From contig CH003035.1 in NCBI GenBank assembly GCA_000149265.1, positions 441,874 to 505,873 of the forward strand: DNA of 64,000 nt, read 5' to 3'. Shown piece after piece: positions 38,174 to 50,514 of this stretch; the stretch's first letter is position 1, and every line of letters begins with the position of its first letter. A program made the translations under genes and the position numbers. The notes below the pieces were generated by a model. The model was given only the letters and a program-made list of their open reading frames with translations, was not told where the DNA came from and ran no database searches. The stretch comes from Ciona savignyi (taxonomy: Eukaryota > Chordata > Ascidiacea > Phlebobranchia > Cionidae).

Positions 38174-41100
38174 ATGGGCAACAATAGTAGCAGCAGTTCA
38201 ACTGAACCAGATGGTGAACCCGACGTGACCGAAGTTGTTGTAGAAGCTCCACTGCCAGTCGAGCCAAGGGTCGATCCCGATGTACGTGAAAATATCGAAG
38301 GCACATCTCTGAATTCAAACACCATTACTTCGGTAAGAGATTCTACATATATTATAGGTTAAGCAAAAATATATAAACCCAAAAGTCTGGTTCTATGTCG
38401 TGTATTTAGGGTATCATCACAAAATTGTCTAGAGACATAGTTCCAAACGAATTAACAGACCGATAGAAAGCAGAGTTTATTAAGTAAACAGATACGTAGT
38501 GTTTAGCAGCACAGCGGCCTTATTAACTTTAGCAGGATTTATGTTCTCATTCCCTTGTGGCAAAGTGTGCTAACACTGTGTGACAAGGAATAAAACAGCG
38601 GAGGTTATCTTGTTCTAACGCAGTACATGCTGAGATAACTGTGACCTTGTTATCGGGCAGTCGTAACCATATAACACGAAGCGTTACACTATCTGAGTGC
38701 TTTATGCAGTCTAAACGTTTTTTATTATAGTTTATACATGTCTGCCTGCAAAGTTAAATTTAATCCGTTGTACAAACAGTAATTAAAGAAAACATTGAAA
38801 ACTGAATAAGAACGTTATGATGTGTGACCGGCTTTAGTGCTACGCCTTTTTACATTTCCCCAATAATTTGATAAGCGCTATAAATTATCAATGTGTTTCA
38901 CACGTGTTTTTTTATAGGAATTCAATGAAATAAAGGAAGTGATATTGAATCGAAGTTTAGAAGCGGGAAAAGCTTATGTTTACAGAGACAAGGATTTTCC
39001 AGCGGAACCCAAGTCTCTTTATTATACTTCCCGCGCTCCGAACCAATGGAAAGATATAGCATGGAAAAGACCAACGGTAAGTTAACTATTTCAATCCCTA
39101 AAGGCAGGCATAATTTGCCCGCGTCGCCTTTAATCCACCTCAGACTATTTTACAATGTAAATGTATTTTCACTTCATTTATGACCTTTGAATTTAGGATC
39201 TTTCCAAAAATCCACGGCTGCTTCAGGACGGACAAAGCAGTGAGGATATTGTACAAGGTATGCTTGGAAACTGCTGGTTCCTCGCATCTTGTGCAGCTAT
39301 CGCTCGTTCGGCAAAGCATATACAGAAAGTAGGTGGTTGACCAAATATATATTGAACATATCCTTTTAAGTAGCAATAGTACTGGATGTACGGATTGTCC
39401 AATTTAAATGTAACCAGATTATACAAAAGTTACTTAATCCTGCTAGCCGTCATGGACACAATCAAGTAAAATTGTCCACGTGTAACCATACCACAGGTTG
39501 TCCCAGGGGACCAAGTTATTTCTGGGCCAGATTACGTAGGCATGTTCCACTTTCGTTTTTGGAGATTCGGAAAATGGGTCGATGTCATTGTGGACGACCA
39601 ACTTCCGTCTGTCCGCGGATCACTGTGTTTCGGGAGATCTGCTAATCGGGATGAATTCTGGCTGCCTCTTTTGGAAAAAGCGTATGCAAAGTAGGTATAT
39701 GGACATGCTAAGCTATAACGAGTGATTTTTCGCACTTGTTTTAAATATTTCTACGATTATAGTTTTTTATTGGCCGGTTGGTCTGACGGTTAAGTGCGTC
39801 GCCTTTCAATCGAAAGGTTGCATGTGCGAAACTGGTCGCTAGCTAGTCGGTTGTGTCCTTAGGCAAGGCACTTTTCGGACATTGCCTAAAACCAGCGGAT
39901 GAATGGGTTCTACCAAATTTAAGGATGCGTATACAACACATTGAAATAGCTCCGGTAACCCGACGGTGGACGCGAGGTGATCTGACGATAGCCCGTGTTT
40001 GTTTTAGCCCCTTGGTTTTTCCATACACGGGGATAAACATGAATATCCTATCCTCTTCTATTTGCCAATACCGTTATTTAAAATTGTTGCAGCTGTGTTT
40101 ACAAAATATTAGTAACCTCGGTGGAATTGGCAACGTTTTTCTCTTCGTTTTATTCAGAGTCCATGGTTCGTATCAAGCGATCGAGGGTGGCTTCACGCAA
40201 GATGGTATGGAAGATTTAACCGGTGGAATCGCGGTCACCTACCAACTCGGGGGCAAAACTCCCGATCACTTATATCGGACAATGACAAAGTATGTAAAGT
40301 ATTATATTTGCAGTGAAGAAATATAACATACCGAATAAATTTCTATTTTATGACAATTCTAGGGCGCTTCGAAACGACAGTTTTGTGTGCGGTGGAATTC
40401 AGGGGACTTCAGAGTCGGTCGATAAAAAAACAGGGCTCGTCAGTGCGCATGCCTACTCTGCTCTCAAAGTAGCTAAGGTAAATAATGGTAATTAATATCA
40501 AATCAAAAGCTTAACGCCTTCTACCGTTAAATCGGTGCTTTGTGTACAGGTGAATTACCGAGGAAGTACGGTCAAGCTGGTAAAATTAAGGAACCCCTGG
40601 GGAGGAAAAAATGAGTGGAAAGGCGATTGGAGTGACGAGTAAGACCTACTTACGTAGATTTATAAATGTTGTAAAGCCTCCCGCTGTATGCTGAATCATA
40701 GCTACACAAGCGCATTTCTAATCCTTGGTTTTCAGTTCTTATACATGGCAATACATACCCGACGATGTGAAATACAGTATCGGGTATGCCAACCGAGATA
40801 ATGGAGAATGGTTTATGTCTTTTGATGACTTCACTCGATATTTCACCGACGTCACGTTTTGTACAATTGGTCCAGATTTCGATGGCGACGGCAAACCTAC
40901 CGGTGACAGGTTTGTTAACTTTCTGCACTAAAATACGTTAAATAACAACATAATAGCGTGTGTATATATAAGATAGCTACTGTTTTAATAAACTAATGAA
41001 AGTACAGTGTGTGTTCTAGTTCAGTTTAGTTTATTTTTTTTGCAATGAAAACATGAAGCAGGACTGTTGATTGAAATTTGAAAAACCGGAAAAAAGCGGC

Positions 41101-42543
41101 AAAACGAAAATCGTTAGAACACATCTAAAAAAGCACTAAATTATTAAATTTGGCTATAATTAGACGTGGCCGCTAAATCAACCAAAAAAATTTTTATAAA
41201 AATTAAAAAAATAATAAATTGTTTATAAAACAAATTTACAATAAGCCTTGAAGAAAAGTGTGCATTTAATATCTTTCATGCCTTAAATTAAAATCATTTT
41301 TATTAGACTGGCCAATTTTATTGTCGCCTCCATTTCAGGTGGCTCCTGTCGACAGCGCAGGGCAAATGGCAGAATGGGGTAAACTCTGGGGGAAGCAGAA
41401 ATGACCTCAGAAAATATCAAACCAATCCACAATATTTCCTCGAATTTTTCCAGCCAGGTAGGATTGAGCAAAAGTTAAACTCACAAAATTATTAAAAAAA
41501 TGGTTGTTTGACACATTTGAAGTTTTTTTGCCACCCTGCAACCATAGCCTTGCTTGTTGTTTTACTAGAGGTAAAAATGCACAGTCTTGATAATATATGC
41601 CCGTTTTTAAGGTTTGATTATTAGTTTCAAGTTTTAACCTTTATATCATTTTAAGGTAAAGTTTTGTTTAATTCGTATCTAGGGATGCAATTGACAGAGC
41701 CAGGTGTGCTAAGGTTGCAAATATTAACCCTTATCTTATCAATAACTACGTCCATATCTGTAATACAATAGCTCGAACAGTTTCTGCAATAAACAATATA
41801 GCCACTCTTTACCAGCATCGTGTTATAGCAAATGTTTATAATACAATAAATTATGTTTTATTAGATGTCTTCCACCCCGGTGAAGATCTTCCTGAAGAGG
41901 AAGGAAAATGCTCGGTTGTCCTGGGATTGATGCAGGAATACAGGAGACAGGGAAGGGCAGACGGAATGAAAAATCTTTATCTTTGCCTCAATGTTTTTAG
42001 GGTGAGAAAAGTGTTTTTTAAGCAATTTCTTGCGATTGCCCAATTGCTCAGATTTTCCCGAAATATAAATAAAGAAATCCAAAATTCAGTGTTTTCTAAA
42101 CCTAATCGTAGATAATTAAACGGCAACTTTGATCCTTTAATCCCATTTAAAACTCCATACTCAGTTTTAATATATGTAATTATATTAAAATTGTAGAAAA
42201 GTAAGCCTATTCTCAGATATGATCTGGTATGATTACATACACCGAATTGAAGATGCTTTCATGGTATAATCATTACTTTACGATTTTATCTCCATTTGTT
42301 TACATTGCATCATCGCAGGTGAGCTCAAAACCGAGCGGCAAACTAGATTACCGCTTCTTCAGTCGGAATAGAGAAGTCGTGACCACTGGGTCCTACATCA
42401 ATCGACGTGAGGTAAACGTCACCGCTGAGCTGGATCCGGGAAAATACGTCATCGTACCTTCCACCTTCTACGGCGACGAAGACGGCGATTTCTTGATCCG
42501 CATTTTTACAGAAACGGAAGTGAACCTAGAAGAGTTGCGATAG
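38174..42543 (+). CDS. Calpain cysteine protease lacking the penta-EF-hand domain
   Basis: Eleven exons: 38174-38332, 38918-39076, 39197-39328, 39497-39690, 40158-40289, 40363-40477, 40550-40638, 40736-40909, 41339-41457, 41865-42001 and 42319-42543. Phases agree at every join and give 544 residues. Calpains are calcium-activated cytosolic proteases. The catalytic Cys is in [12 protein letters not shown], His in [10 protein letters not shown] and Asn in [11 protein letters not shown], so the core is intact. The C2-like (CBSW) domain is recognisable from [36 protein letters not shown] and [10 protein letters not shown] to DFLIRIFTE. Classical calpains then continue with a linker (ANLEE...) and five EF-hands. 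Here the frame ends VNLEELR-stop. The start MGNNSSSSS fits the N-myristoylation pattern (Gly2, Ser at 6). The layout thus differs from classical calpains and from CAPN5/6, which add a C2 domain. Intron 4 holds a SINE and intron 8 a dispersed repeat. Confidence 0.92.
39771..40065 (+). repeat. tRNA-derived SINE, copy 2 (best preserved)
   Basis: Lies in calpain intron 4, same strand. The head reads GGTTGGTCTGACGGTTAAGT (A-box-like). CTTTCAATCGAAAGGTTGCA follows, like an anticodon stem and the start of a B box. It shares ordered blocks and the 3' end GGGGATAAACATGAATATCC with the copy at 2963-3228. The family ends in short CCTATCCT/TTCTATT repeats. Confidence 0.82.
41017..41275 (+). repeat. AT-rich dispersed repeat, copy A (calpain intron 8)
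   Basis: Matches 43214-43560 in the same orientation at roughly three-quarters identity by eye. Shared blocks include GTTTAGTT, a GGAAAA..CG..AAAA stretch, TCGTTAGAACA, ATTAGACGTGGCCGCTA, AATTGTTTATAAAA and AGAAAAGTGTGC. No coding capacity and no clear terminal inverted repeats are visible. It looks like a non-autonomous dispersed element. Confidence 0.72.
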
Positions 42544-43213
42544 AGACCTTGAATATTACAGGAATACGCGGGAAAAAGCAATGCTAAATTCTCGCGTTGA
42601 TGTACAGTTGGTTGAGCACCATTTTTTGTTCGTTTACATGAACGAGTTTTAACGAGATTATTTTAAAAGTTGTTTTTAGTTTCAGCTTTTATGTGTTTAA
42701 CCTGAGTATACTTTCCGAATATACGAATCATTGAAGTTTTAGCCTGCTACTTTTGTTACGCTAATTTATACGCAATTATTTTAAGTGCATATAACACAAA
42801 TACAACATGACCTATTTATACCTTATACCTTAAACGGTCCTTGTGTGTTATACAATTTTGTTAACGTGGTGTCATAATTGTATTATCGCTATGTCATTTT
42901 TTTGCATTAGTATTGCAAATAAACAGTAAATTATACAATTAATAGTGGAATGTGTGGATTAGTTGGACTTAAAACGATACGAAGATCCTTCCATTCTGAA
43001 GGAAACTTTTTTTGAATTTTAGAAATCCTCAGATAACTTTCTTGACTTATCGACAGCTTGTGTTTACCAAATTGTCTTTAAAGGATTGTCGATATTAGTG
43101 TAACCGGCACCTATATAACATATAAATATTTTTTGATCTCTTATATATTATAGTGTTGAGATCATATGTATAAGTTGAAAGCGTGATCGCAACCGCTACG
43201 GACATATTTTAAC
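42544..43213. other. Calpain 3' flank
   Basis: AT-rich sequence with no open frame of note. It probably holds the calpain 3' UTR; AATAAA occurs near 42919. No EF-hand-coding exon is visible here. Confidence 0.5.
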
Positions 43214-43560
43214 TGATTTAGTTTAGTTTAGTTAATTTTTTGTTTACACGATGAAAACATAAATCAGGACTATTAAAAAAAAATTGGAAAACGGGAAAAA
43301 ACGACAGTCGTTAGAACATGTCTAAAAACAAGCAATAAATTATTAAAATTCGGTAAAATTAGACGTGGCCGCTACACCCCAATAAAAAATAAATAAATAA
43401 ATTAAAAAAATAATTAATTGTTTATAAAATAAAAATNNNNNNNNNNNNNNNNNNNNNNNNNNNNNNNNNNNNNNNNNNNNNNNNNNNNNNNNNNNNNNNN
43501 NNNNNNNNNNNNNNNNNNNNNNNNNNNNNNNNNNNNCTAAGCCTCCAAGAAAAGTGTGCG
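43214..43560 (+). repeat. AT-rich dispersed repeat, copy B, interrupted by the gap
   Basis: Second copy of the repeat in calpain intron 8, in direct orientation. It contains the 100-N gap. Sequence resumes after the gap with AAGCCTCCAAGAAAAGTGTG, matching the right end of copy A, so the gap lies inside the element or a low-complexity expansion of it. Confidence 0.7.
43437..43536. other. Assembly gap of 100 N
   Basis: Exactly 100 unknown bases, the usual placeholder for a gap of unknown length. It falls within the dispersed repeat, consistent with a repeat-caused assembly break. Confidence 0.98.
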
Positions 43561-44683
43561 GTAAAGAGACCCGTGAAAAGGGGGGGGTCATCATCCACAG
43601 TGGAAAAACAAAAACCCCAAAAATGAAATTCCACTAAAAAGTTTCAAGTGCAATACTTACCAAGGCATTTAAAAGTATATTAAGTAAAAAGAAAATAAAT
43701 AAATAAAGAAAATCATCATTTTATTGTAAAAATTTTATTTTGAAAACCTATTATTCTCCATTTACAAAAAGGCTCTGTCACTCGAAATCCTGACATACAT
43801 TTTGAAATTATTTATGATCGGTAAACTTAACTCAAAGCCTTTCAAAGTTTTGCTTTTGTTCTGATACACGTTCGGATCTTTTTCACGTCAAAAACGTTAG
43901 GAAATACACAATTAAAATTGTGTTTGTTTTTGTAAGTTCTGCTCTATTATCATAAAACTGCACAGCTAGCCAAGAATATCGGTTTAAACTATAAGCACAT
44001 GCTGCTTCCAACAAAGCCCACTTTGGAAAATCACCATCTTTGTTACTCAGCAAAACAACATAACAATCTCCGCCCGCAAATAATGGTCAATTTTATTGGT
44101 TTATTTCTATTCCAAATTAAGTCACAACCGACACCGAAATTTCGCATATAGTTTCGATCCGATATTCTTTTGGCTAAAAAGCGACTTTTTAACGATTAAA
44201 ATCGACGCTTAAGCTTGGCTGTCGGACATCAAGATCTAGGATTCATATCCATAGAATATCCTCACTAGCTTCATAAAGGCATTGATTAGACTTCTTATAG
44301 ACATAAATTACGACGAGTATTCATTTGCCTATAGCGTATGAAATATTAAAAAAATCGCAGCACTAAAACAGAATGTTACCCTGTACTGATTAAATTATAC
44401 CACCGGTAGTGTGCAAGTATGGATTCAAGTTGTTATATGAAACAAATCTGTAGTTTTGTAGCTAGGTGGAGATCGAACCAATAGCCTGTCAAGCCACAAT
44501 CGCTCCAGTAACCACTAAGCAAAACGGGACATAACCAATGCCTGAAAAAAAAAGGTTTTTCCAAATGGTAATTTTAAAAGCACAAATATGTATGTTTGTA
44601 GTTTTTTCAACTCCCCTGATGAAGTCCTTTACGCATATTGACAGATTTTGTATATTTGACGTCATTAATTTAGTAACGGTTCA
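43561..44683. other. Non-coding region with a SINE relic
   Basis: No supported exon. A tRNA-like relic on the minus strand lies at 44465-44527. The rest is AT-rich and unremarkable. Confidence 0.5.
44465..44527 (-). repeat. tRNA-like SINE head, minus strand
   Basis: On the complement, TTGCTTAGTGGTTACTGGAG looks like an A box, and GGTTCGATCTCC about 35 bases later is a near-consensus B box. No matching acceptor stem was found, so a SINE head is more likely than a working tRNA gene. Confidence 0.5.
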
Positions 44684-45432
44684 ATGAGCAAAGCCCAACC
44701 CACGACAAACGTTGATGAAAGCAATGCAAGTTATTGCCAGGAAGTAAGTTTTTTGTGTTTTATACCAAAATAAAATGGTGTTACTTGTTTCTTTAAAAAC
44801 TTAAAACTGATATACTGTTTACATGTCTAACCACGGCTATACCAGGTTTTTTTATAACAGCAATAACATGCGGTACAGTATAGCCTCTATGGGTTAAAGA
44901 GAGGTATAGATTTAGCATTTATTAAGCAGTAGTTTTAACAGGATTCGTTACTAGGTTATGTCATTTTCAAATACATTAGTTAATGTTGACATGTCATATG
45001 CATTATGTTTAAGAGAGATAAAGAAGTTTGGTAACAGTCTAACGGAAAGCCAATATCAACACCTCAATTTTACCAAAGTTGCCGTTTGTCCTCTAAAAAC
45101 ATACATTTTTTAGTAGCTCAGTAGGCTATCTTAATTTTAGATTACTTTCTCCATTGACCCAAGTAATTTTTGTAATGCAAATATTATATGACTTTGTTCT
45201 AGTACCAAAAAATAGTAGGCCTATAGCTTTTAAACAGTTTTAGTAAATGTGTTTTCTTAGCTGTAATTATAATAATGAATGTCATATTTAGTTCGCATAG
45301 TTGTTTTACGATGTATATCCTGATTCCTGTTTATGTAAATTCATATTTTATATAGATTTGTAGAAATGTGGAAGGATAGTGAAGAATCAAGTGGAAAGAA
45401 AAACAGTACCAAAAGACAGCCCTAACAATTAA
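44684..45432 (+). CDS. Possible two-exon small protein of 42 residues
   Basis: Candidate exon 1 at 44684-44743 starts MSKAQPTTNVDESNASYCQE and ends at a strong GAA|GTAAGT donor. Candidate exon 2 at 45364-45432 follows a TTTGTAG acceptor and reads KCGRIVKNQVERKTVPKDS plus PNN and a stop. Both are in phase 0. T-rich sequence follows, like a long 3' UTR, with AATAAA near 45638. No family is recognised, and such a short join can arise by chance. Confidence 0.3.
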
Positions 45433-48400
45433 GTGAATTGTTAACTATCCACAAATTATAAAGTATCTTATTACGCTGGGTTAGTGACAAATACTTTGTG
45501 CACCAGCACTGATTATCGCCTTATTTATTTGTGTTTTTGGTAAAAGAACTAACAGATAAATGAGTCTTTACCTAGCACCCATTATATGTTTAAAGTTTCT
45601 ATTTTATTTTCTCTCTTTAAAAAATGATTGTCTAAAATAAATTGTCAAAACTCACAGAAGTTACAATGACATTAACTATTTTTCAATTTGTGATTTAAGT
45701 AGATTCTTATGTGTTGCGCAGTTTTGAGAGAGGATTAGTAAGTTTGTTTGTCCTTATTTAGGTCTTAATCTTCTAACATGTTTGTTGTTGTGTTTGTGGA
45801 TTATATGGTGACATTTTTGCATTAGATCCTTTTCATGTGCTGTATATCAACATAAACCATGATAGTTTAATATGATCTAGAACTGAGATTTAACAACATC
45901 TTCTCAATCACTTAGTTAATGCTAAATTTTTAATGCTCTAGAATCACAATTACTCTATGAAAAGAATAATGGTAAAATTTGACAGGCCTTTGTAAGTTTA
46001 GTGTGTTCATTGATTGTTTGTATATCTTTATATTTAAACTTGTTCATATATACCTTTTTAAAGGAAGTTTGTTATTTGGCAATGCTTTTTATTTATGTTT
46101 CTAATAGAACTGGTATTAATGCTTTAATTGTAGTCTTCTGTAATGAAACTTGTTTTGGTGTAGGATTTTTTTATCACGGGTTTGTAACAAATAGTTGCGC
46201 AACTTTAAAAGTACTAGTTGATCACTTGAACAACCTAAAGTGTTGTATATTTATATCTGCAATGTCAATGAGATCATGATTGGCTTCTTAGGTAATATTG
46301 AAGATAAAGTTCGGAGGAAAAGTTTTTAACATCCAAAAATGACAAGGTATATGGACAATGTACGTTCTGTATTAATATAAGGTTTGCTGCCGAATGAGCT
46401 GAGAATATTTAATTGTTACATTTTTAGTAAATTTTTGGAAATAGCACGGTAACATAAACAAGTTATACAGCTTATTGTTTATCTTGAGTTAAACCTCTTC
46501 TATCAACCAAAACACCAGAAGGGCAAGTTTCCCTCTTTATATAGGATACTCCTGTTTATCCGCAAGTGTAAAAAAGCAGTTTTTCTTTAAAAAAATGCTA
46601 AAAATGAGCTACATTAAAAAAAGATTAAATATAATTAGCTATCAGAAAAAGTTTAAGGCTATTTTGTAATTTATATGATTTTCTAATCAACGACCAAAGT
46701 TGTGATTTTAAACATAATTTGTAATATACAAGATATATGAAGTGTATATTTAAGTTAACTTGACAGGGAATTTTAATATCTATTATCAGAAAAATGGCAG
46801 ATTGCCTTTTACAATTTTACACATTTGTGTAAAACTCAGCTTATCATATATGATTTCACAATTTGATGCACTTTTAATTTATTAATTAAAGCTGAAAAGA
46901 ACAGTGCCAATACATTTTATTTATGTAAATGATGTGATCTTTTTTGATAAGCTTTGTTTTATACACACCAGGAGGAAAAAATAAGTAAAACAGAGTTTTT
47001 CTCCCTAATATTATGTTTCATATTTGGTGTCTCATATGCAGGAAATTGGTGGTCTTGTGTGACTTTACCCGATAAAAAAAGTTTACTTTTAAACAAAATA
47101 AGCTGCCACTGTGCAAAAATGACAACATGAAATTGTACAAAATCATGTTAAAAATTCTTTACATTATTTTTATAAAGCTAGGATAATTCGCAAAGGACAT
47201 GGGTTTTTGGTGTATCACTTGCATGGTAGCCATGCTGTGTTAACTAGAATAACGTTATTACCAGTGAGGTCGTTTCATTTGACTTTTTCCATACAATAAA
47301 CAGGGCCCGTTAGTCAAACCTAGCATTTTCAACGGAACCCCAAAGTCCATTGTTCTATGGACGGTTGATAAGAAATGACCGGTTTCGAGTACCAGCGGCT
47401 GGCACCGCGGATGGACGCCAGCGCGTGTACATAATCTGTAACACGACCGCGAAAACAACGATTGGCACGTTTAACTGCCCTGAGGTATTTAACACCTCTC
47501 GGAAGGTTTACGACGCCCCGTGCGCGCTTCTTTCCGTAAAAAGTCGTCGTCTTTACCACCTGCCCAAAGAATGTAGTGTAGGCTTGCCTGCTATCTAATC
47601 TACATGTATGCGCAGTGTAAACATAAGTAAAAACTGCCAGTCGCCGTAGTACGTGCCTACACTGCTGTGGGTTCAACGACCCCTATTTATAACGAGTAAA
47701 TATACTATGTGTGTACCTGGACTTCAGACTAAGTTGTAACGAGATCTAGTTTCCCGACAGTTGAGTTGACTATTAATATATCAGAGATACTGGAATTTTC
47801 TGCCTGTTGTGTGGTGACTACAAACATGAACTATTGGCACTTTGGCAGTATAGGCCTAAATCTCTCCGCGATATTGATTTTTTGCTGATTGGCTAAATGA
47901 TGTAGATACATAGCGGCAATGACACCCGCTTTAACGGCGATTTTAAAGTTGCGGTTATAAATTTTCCTTTATGTAGGCCCCATGTCGGCAAGTTATGTGC
48001 ATTACCGGATTGGAGAAGAGCTTTATTTTATAACAAGATCGCTAAAGGTTAGACATGGCGTGTACTTAGCACCGCGGTGATAGAATGTTTTTTCACCTTT
48101 TCCTGCATATTAAACCGAGATAGCGAACCAAAGGTAACTGGTCATCTGTGGAAGTTTACCGCTGTGATGTAATCTCCTTCTCCAGCTAGGTTCCCACAAA
48201 CCTGTCACAGTGGGAGAGTACCCAACAATGGCAACACGACATAAAAAGTACTTTTCACCTCTTGTAAACTGCTGCAGGACGACAGACGGCACCGACTTGA
48301 AAGAATTAAAATTGCTTTTGTTTATGTATCTCACAATAAGGTATTTTCTTTCACTTTTCAAACAAATAAAGGTTGCAATTAGATGATTGTTAATGAACAA

Positions 48401-50514
48401 CCAACCATTTGTTTATAACTTTATTTCTATTCACGCGGATCCATATCTGTGTATGACGTCTTTTTATAACGAATGTTGCAACACAATGTGTTTGGAAATC
48501 AATGTTTTTGGCATTACACCAACTTGCTCATTTACATCTTACGACATTTCTGTTATTTCTTCAGAGTTCACAGGTCAAATGCGCATATCGTAAAGTGACT
48601 TTTATTAATTGTGAAGGTTACTGATAGATGACTCATTATAGGAAAATAATTACGTGCGTGCTTCGACACACTTTGGCACCATGCCAGCGCGTATTTAAGT
48701 TCCTAACTTTCATCTGTTGCAATAAAGTTAAACTGAACAACGAAACTTACTTCAATAAGTATATGCCACCGTCGGGTCGATATGTTTTGATTCAACTGCA
48801 TAGCAAGATGATTTTCACTGAAATATTTATTATGTTAATGGTAAAAGACAAATACATAAATTCCAATAAAATTGAATACTACCCTGCCCGTCGCTAGACA
48901 TGTGCGGAGGAATCCAAAAGCGCTGGCGAGATCTTGCTTATTGCATTGCATCAGTGTGCGTCGAGGGGCAAGGAAAGGCGAGTGTTTGCGTAATTGATTC
49001 TAAAAATACTCACACATATTTATCGATAACCGTCAGCCGCTGTCTCTTTGCTTTAAATACGTTTAGGTAAGAGTGTGGTGTAATCGTTGGCACGGACCAA
49101 AGTAAAATCATCTGGAGAATGCCGTGATGCTAAATAAAGTATGCATTTGCATGCCTCACATACGTACTGTCATACCGGTATTAATTAAGACGCTACTCGT
49201 TAATTGACGTCTAATTCATATTTGTATACGGAGAAGAATGTGCGCCGTTGTTATGTAGCCAACCCATCGGGTTTTATTGTTCATTATAGCGCTGCTAACG
49301 TTTTATTGTCCACGGTGTTCAAGTTGTACAATATTTAGGCCGCTTGGTTGTAGTTCCTTCCTATGTCGTGACTCACAACTTCGTAAGTACCGAATTGTTA
49401 CTGACACGCTAAAACAGTGGCCCTAATTCCAACTACGTTCGTGTTTTCATCATCAGATGTTATGTAGAATTTTATAGCACGCTAATACAATAATTTAAAT
49501 AATGATACACACAAGTGTTTTGCTATATTTGCTGGTTTTTATTGGTTAATTAATGTTCTTTATCCAGTAAGCATTTTAAGCATAACAGACATGAGGCCTT
49601 TTGTATTCATCAGCAGTTAAATTCTCTCGCTTCGAAAATTGTTTGCGCATCGTTACCAAAAGCCTCTCTTGTATTAGTCACTTCTTTGTGTCATCTTTTG
49701 TACACGAAGTTCGTATCACTTTATGTTTGAATAGCAAGTGAGATTGTTCTTGTGGAAAGTTATATGTTACATATTAATCAGGAGTAAACGCCGGTCAGAA
49801 ACATTTCGAACTGTTGCAATGCTTGTTTGTATTGTTTACCTGCAATGTGTGATACAGCTTGTCAGATGCCAGAAAGTAGGTTGTGTTTGTTGATTGGACT
49901 TTATCAGATGTTCATTAAGTAAACAAGTACCAGAGACAGTAAACATAGGTGTAACTTCTTAATGAATTGGCTGCAATCACTCTAATCAGATTGACTTATT
50001 AGGAAGTTGCTGAATTGCAACTGTGTTATTTATTAAAACTATTATTATATACCAGTTACACATATCTATATTTCAATAATTTCTCTAGTTACAAAGAGTA
50101 CTATGACCACTAGAACAATATAACATGAAGTAATTTAAAAGCATTGCATGTTATAAAATTTAATAGTCGCATGCTGGCAGTCATACATAGGTTACATTCA
50201 ATCATTGGTGGGCTGTATAATAGTGCTACTGGTATGTTTTTTTATTAATAACTAGGTAAATAAGTCATCACTTTTTTGTGTCATGACATACTGCTGTAAA
50301 TCATTTCACCACAATTAAACTTTTCCTTGCTTTCTTTACAGGAGATAAACATGTCATAGGTTTCTTGTTATGTGGTGTATGTTGGTAGATTCCATTTCGG
50401 GAATTTATTTATTGCTGCCCGGCTAGGAAATTTAAGTTCAACATAACATGTGCCTTGACTAACCGGCATACGAAACACTGTGAAAGGAGCGGTCAATTCA
50501 CAGCTTTAAGCATC
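45433..50514. other. Five-kilobase non-coding region upstream of the TAO kinase gene
   Basis: AT-rich, T-biased DNA at 45433-47250 could be a long plus-strand 3' UTR. A GC-richer, CpG-containing island lies at about 47260-47620 and is open in several frames on both strands, without family signatures. The part nearest 50514 should contain the TAOK promoter and 5' UTR. A TTTCTTTACAG acceptor at about 50341 suggests that the 5' UTR starts with a spliced exon. Confidence 0.45.

Noticed and set aside
44465-44527. Functional tRNA gene on the minus strand
   Set aside because: B box is good, but I cannot pair an acceptor stem or complete a cloverleaf.
47329-47676. 115-codon minus-strand open stretch in the GC-richer island
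   Set aside because: Open on both strands because of base composition; no recognisable protein signature.
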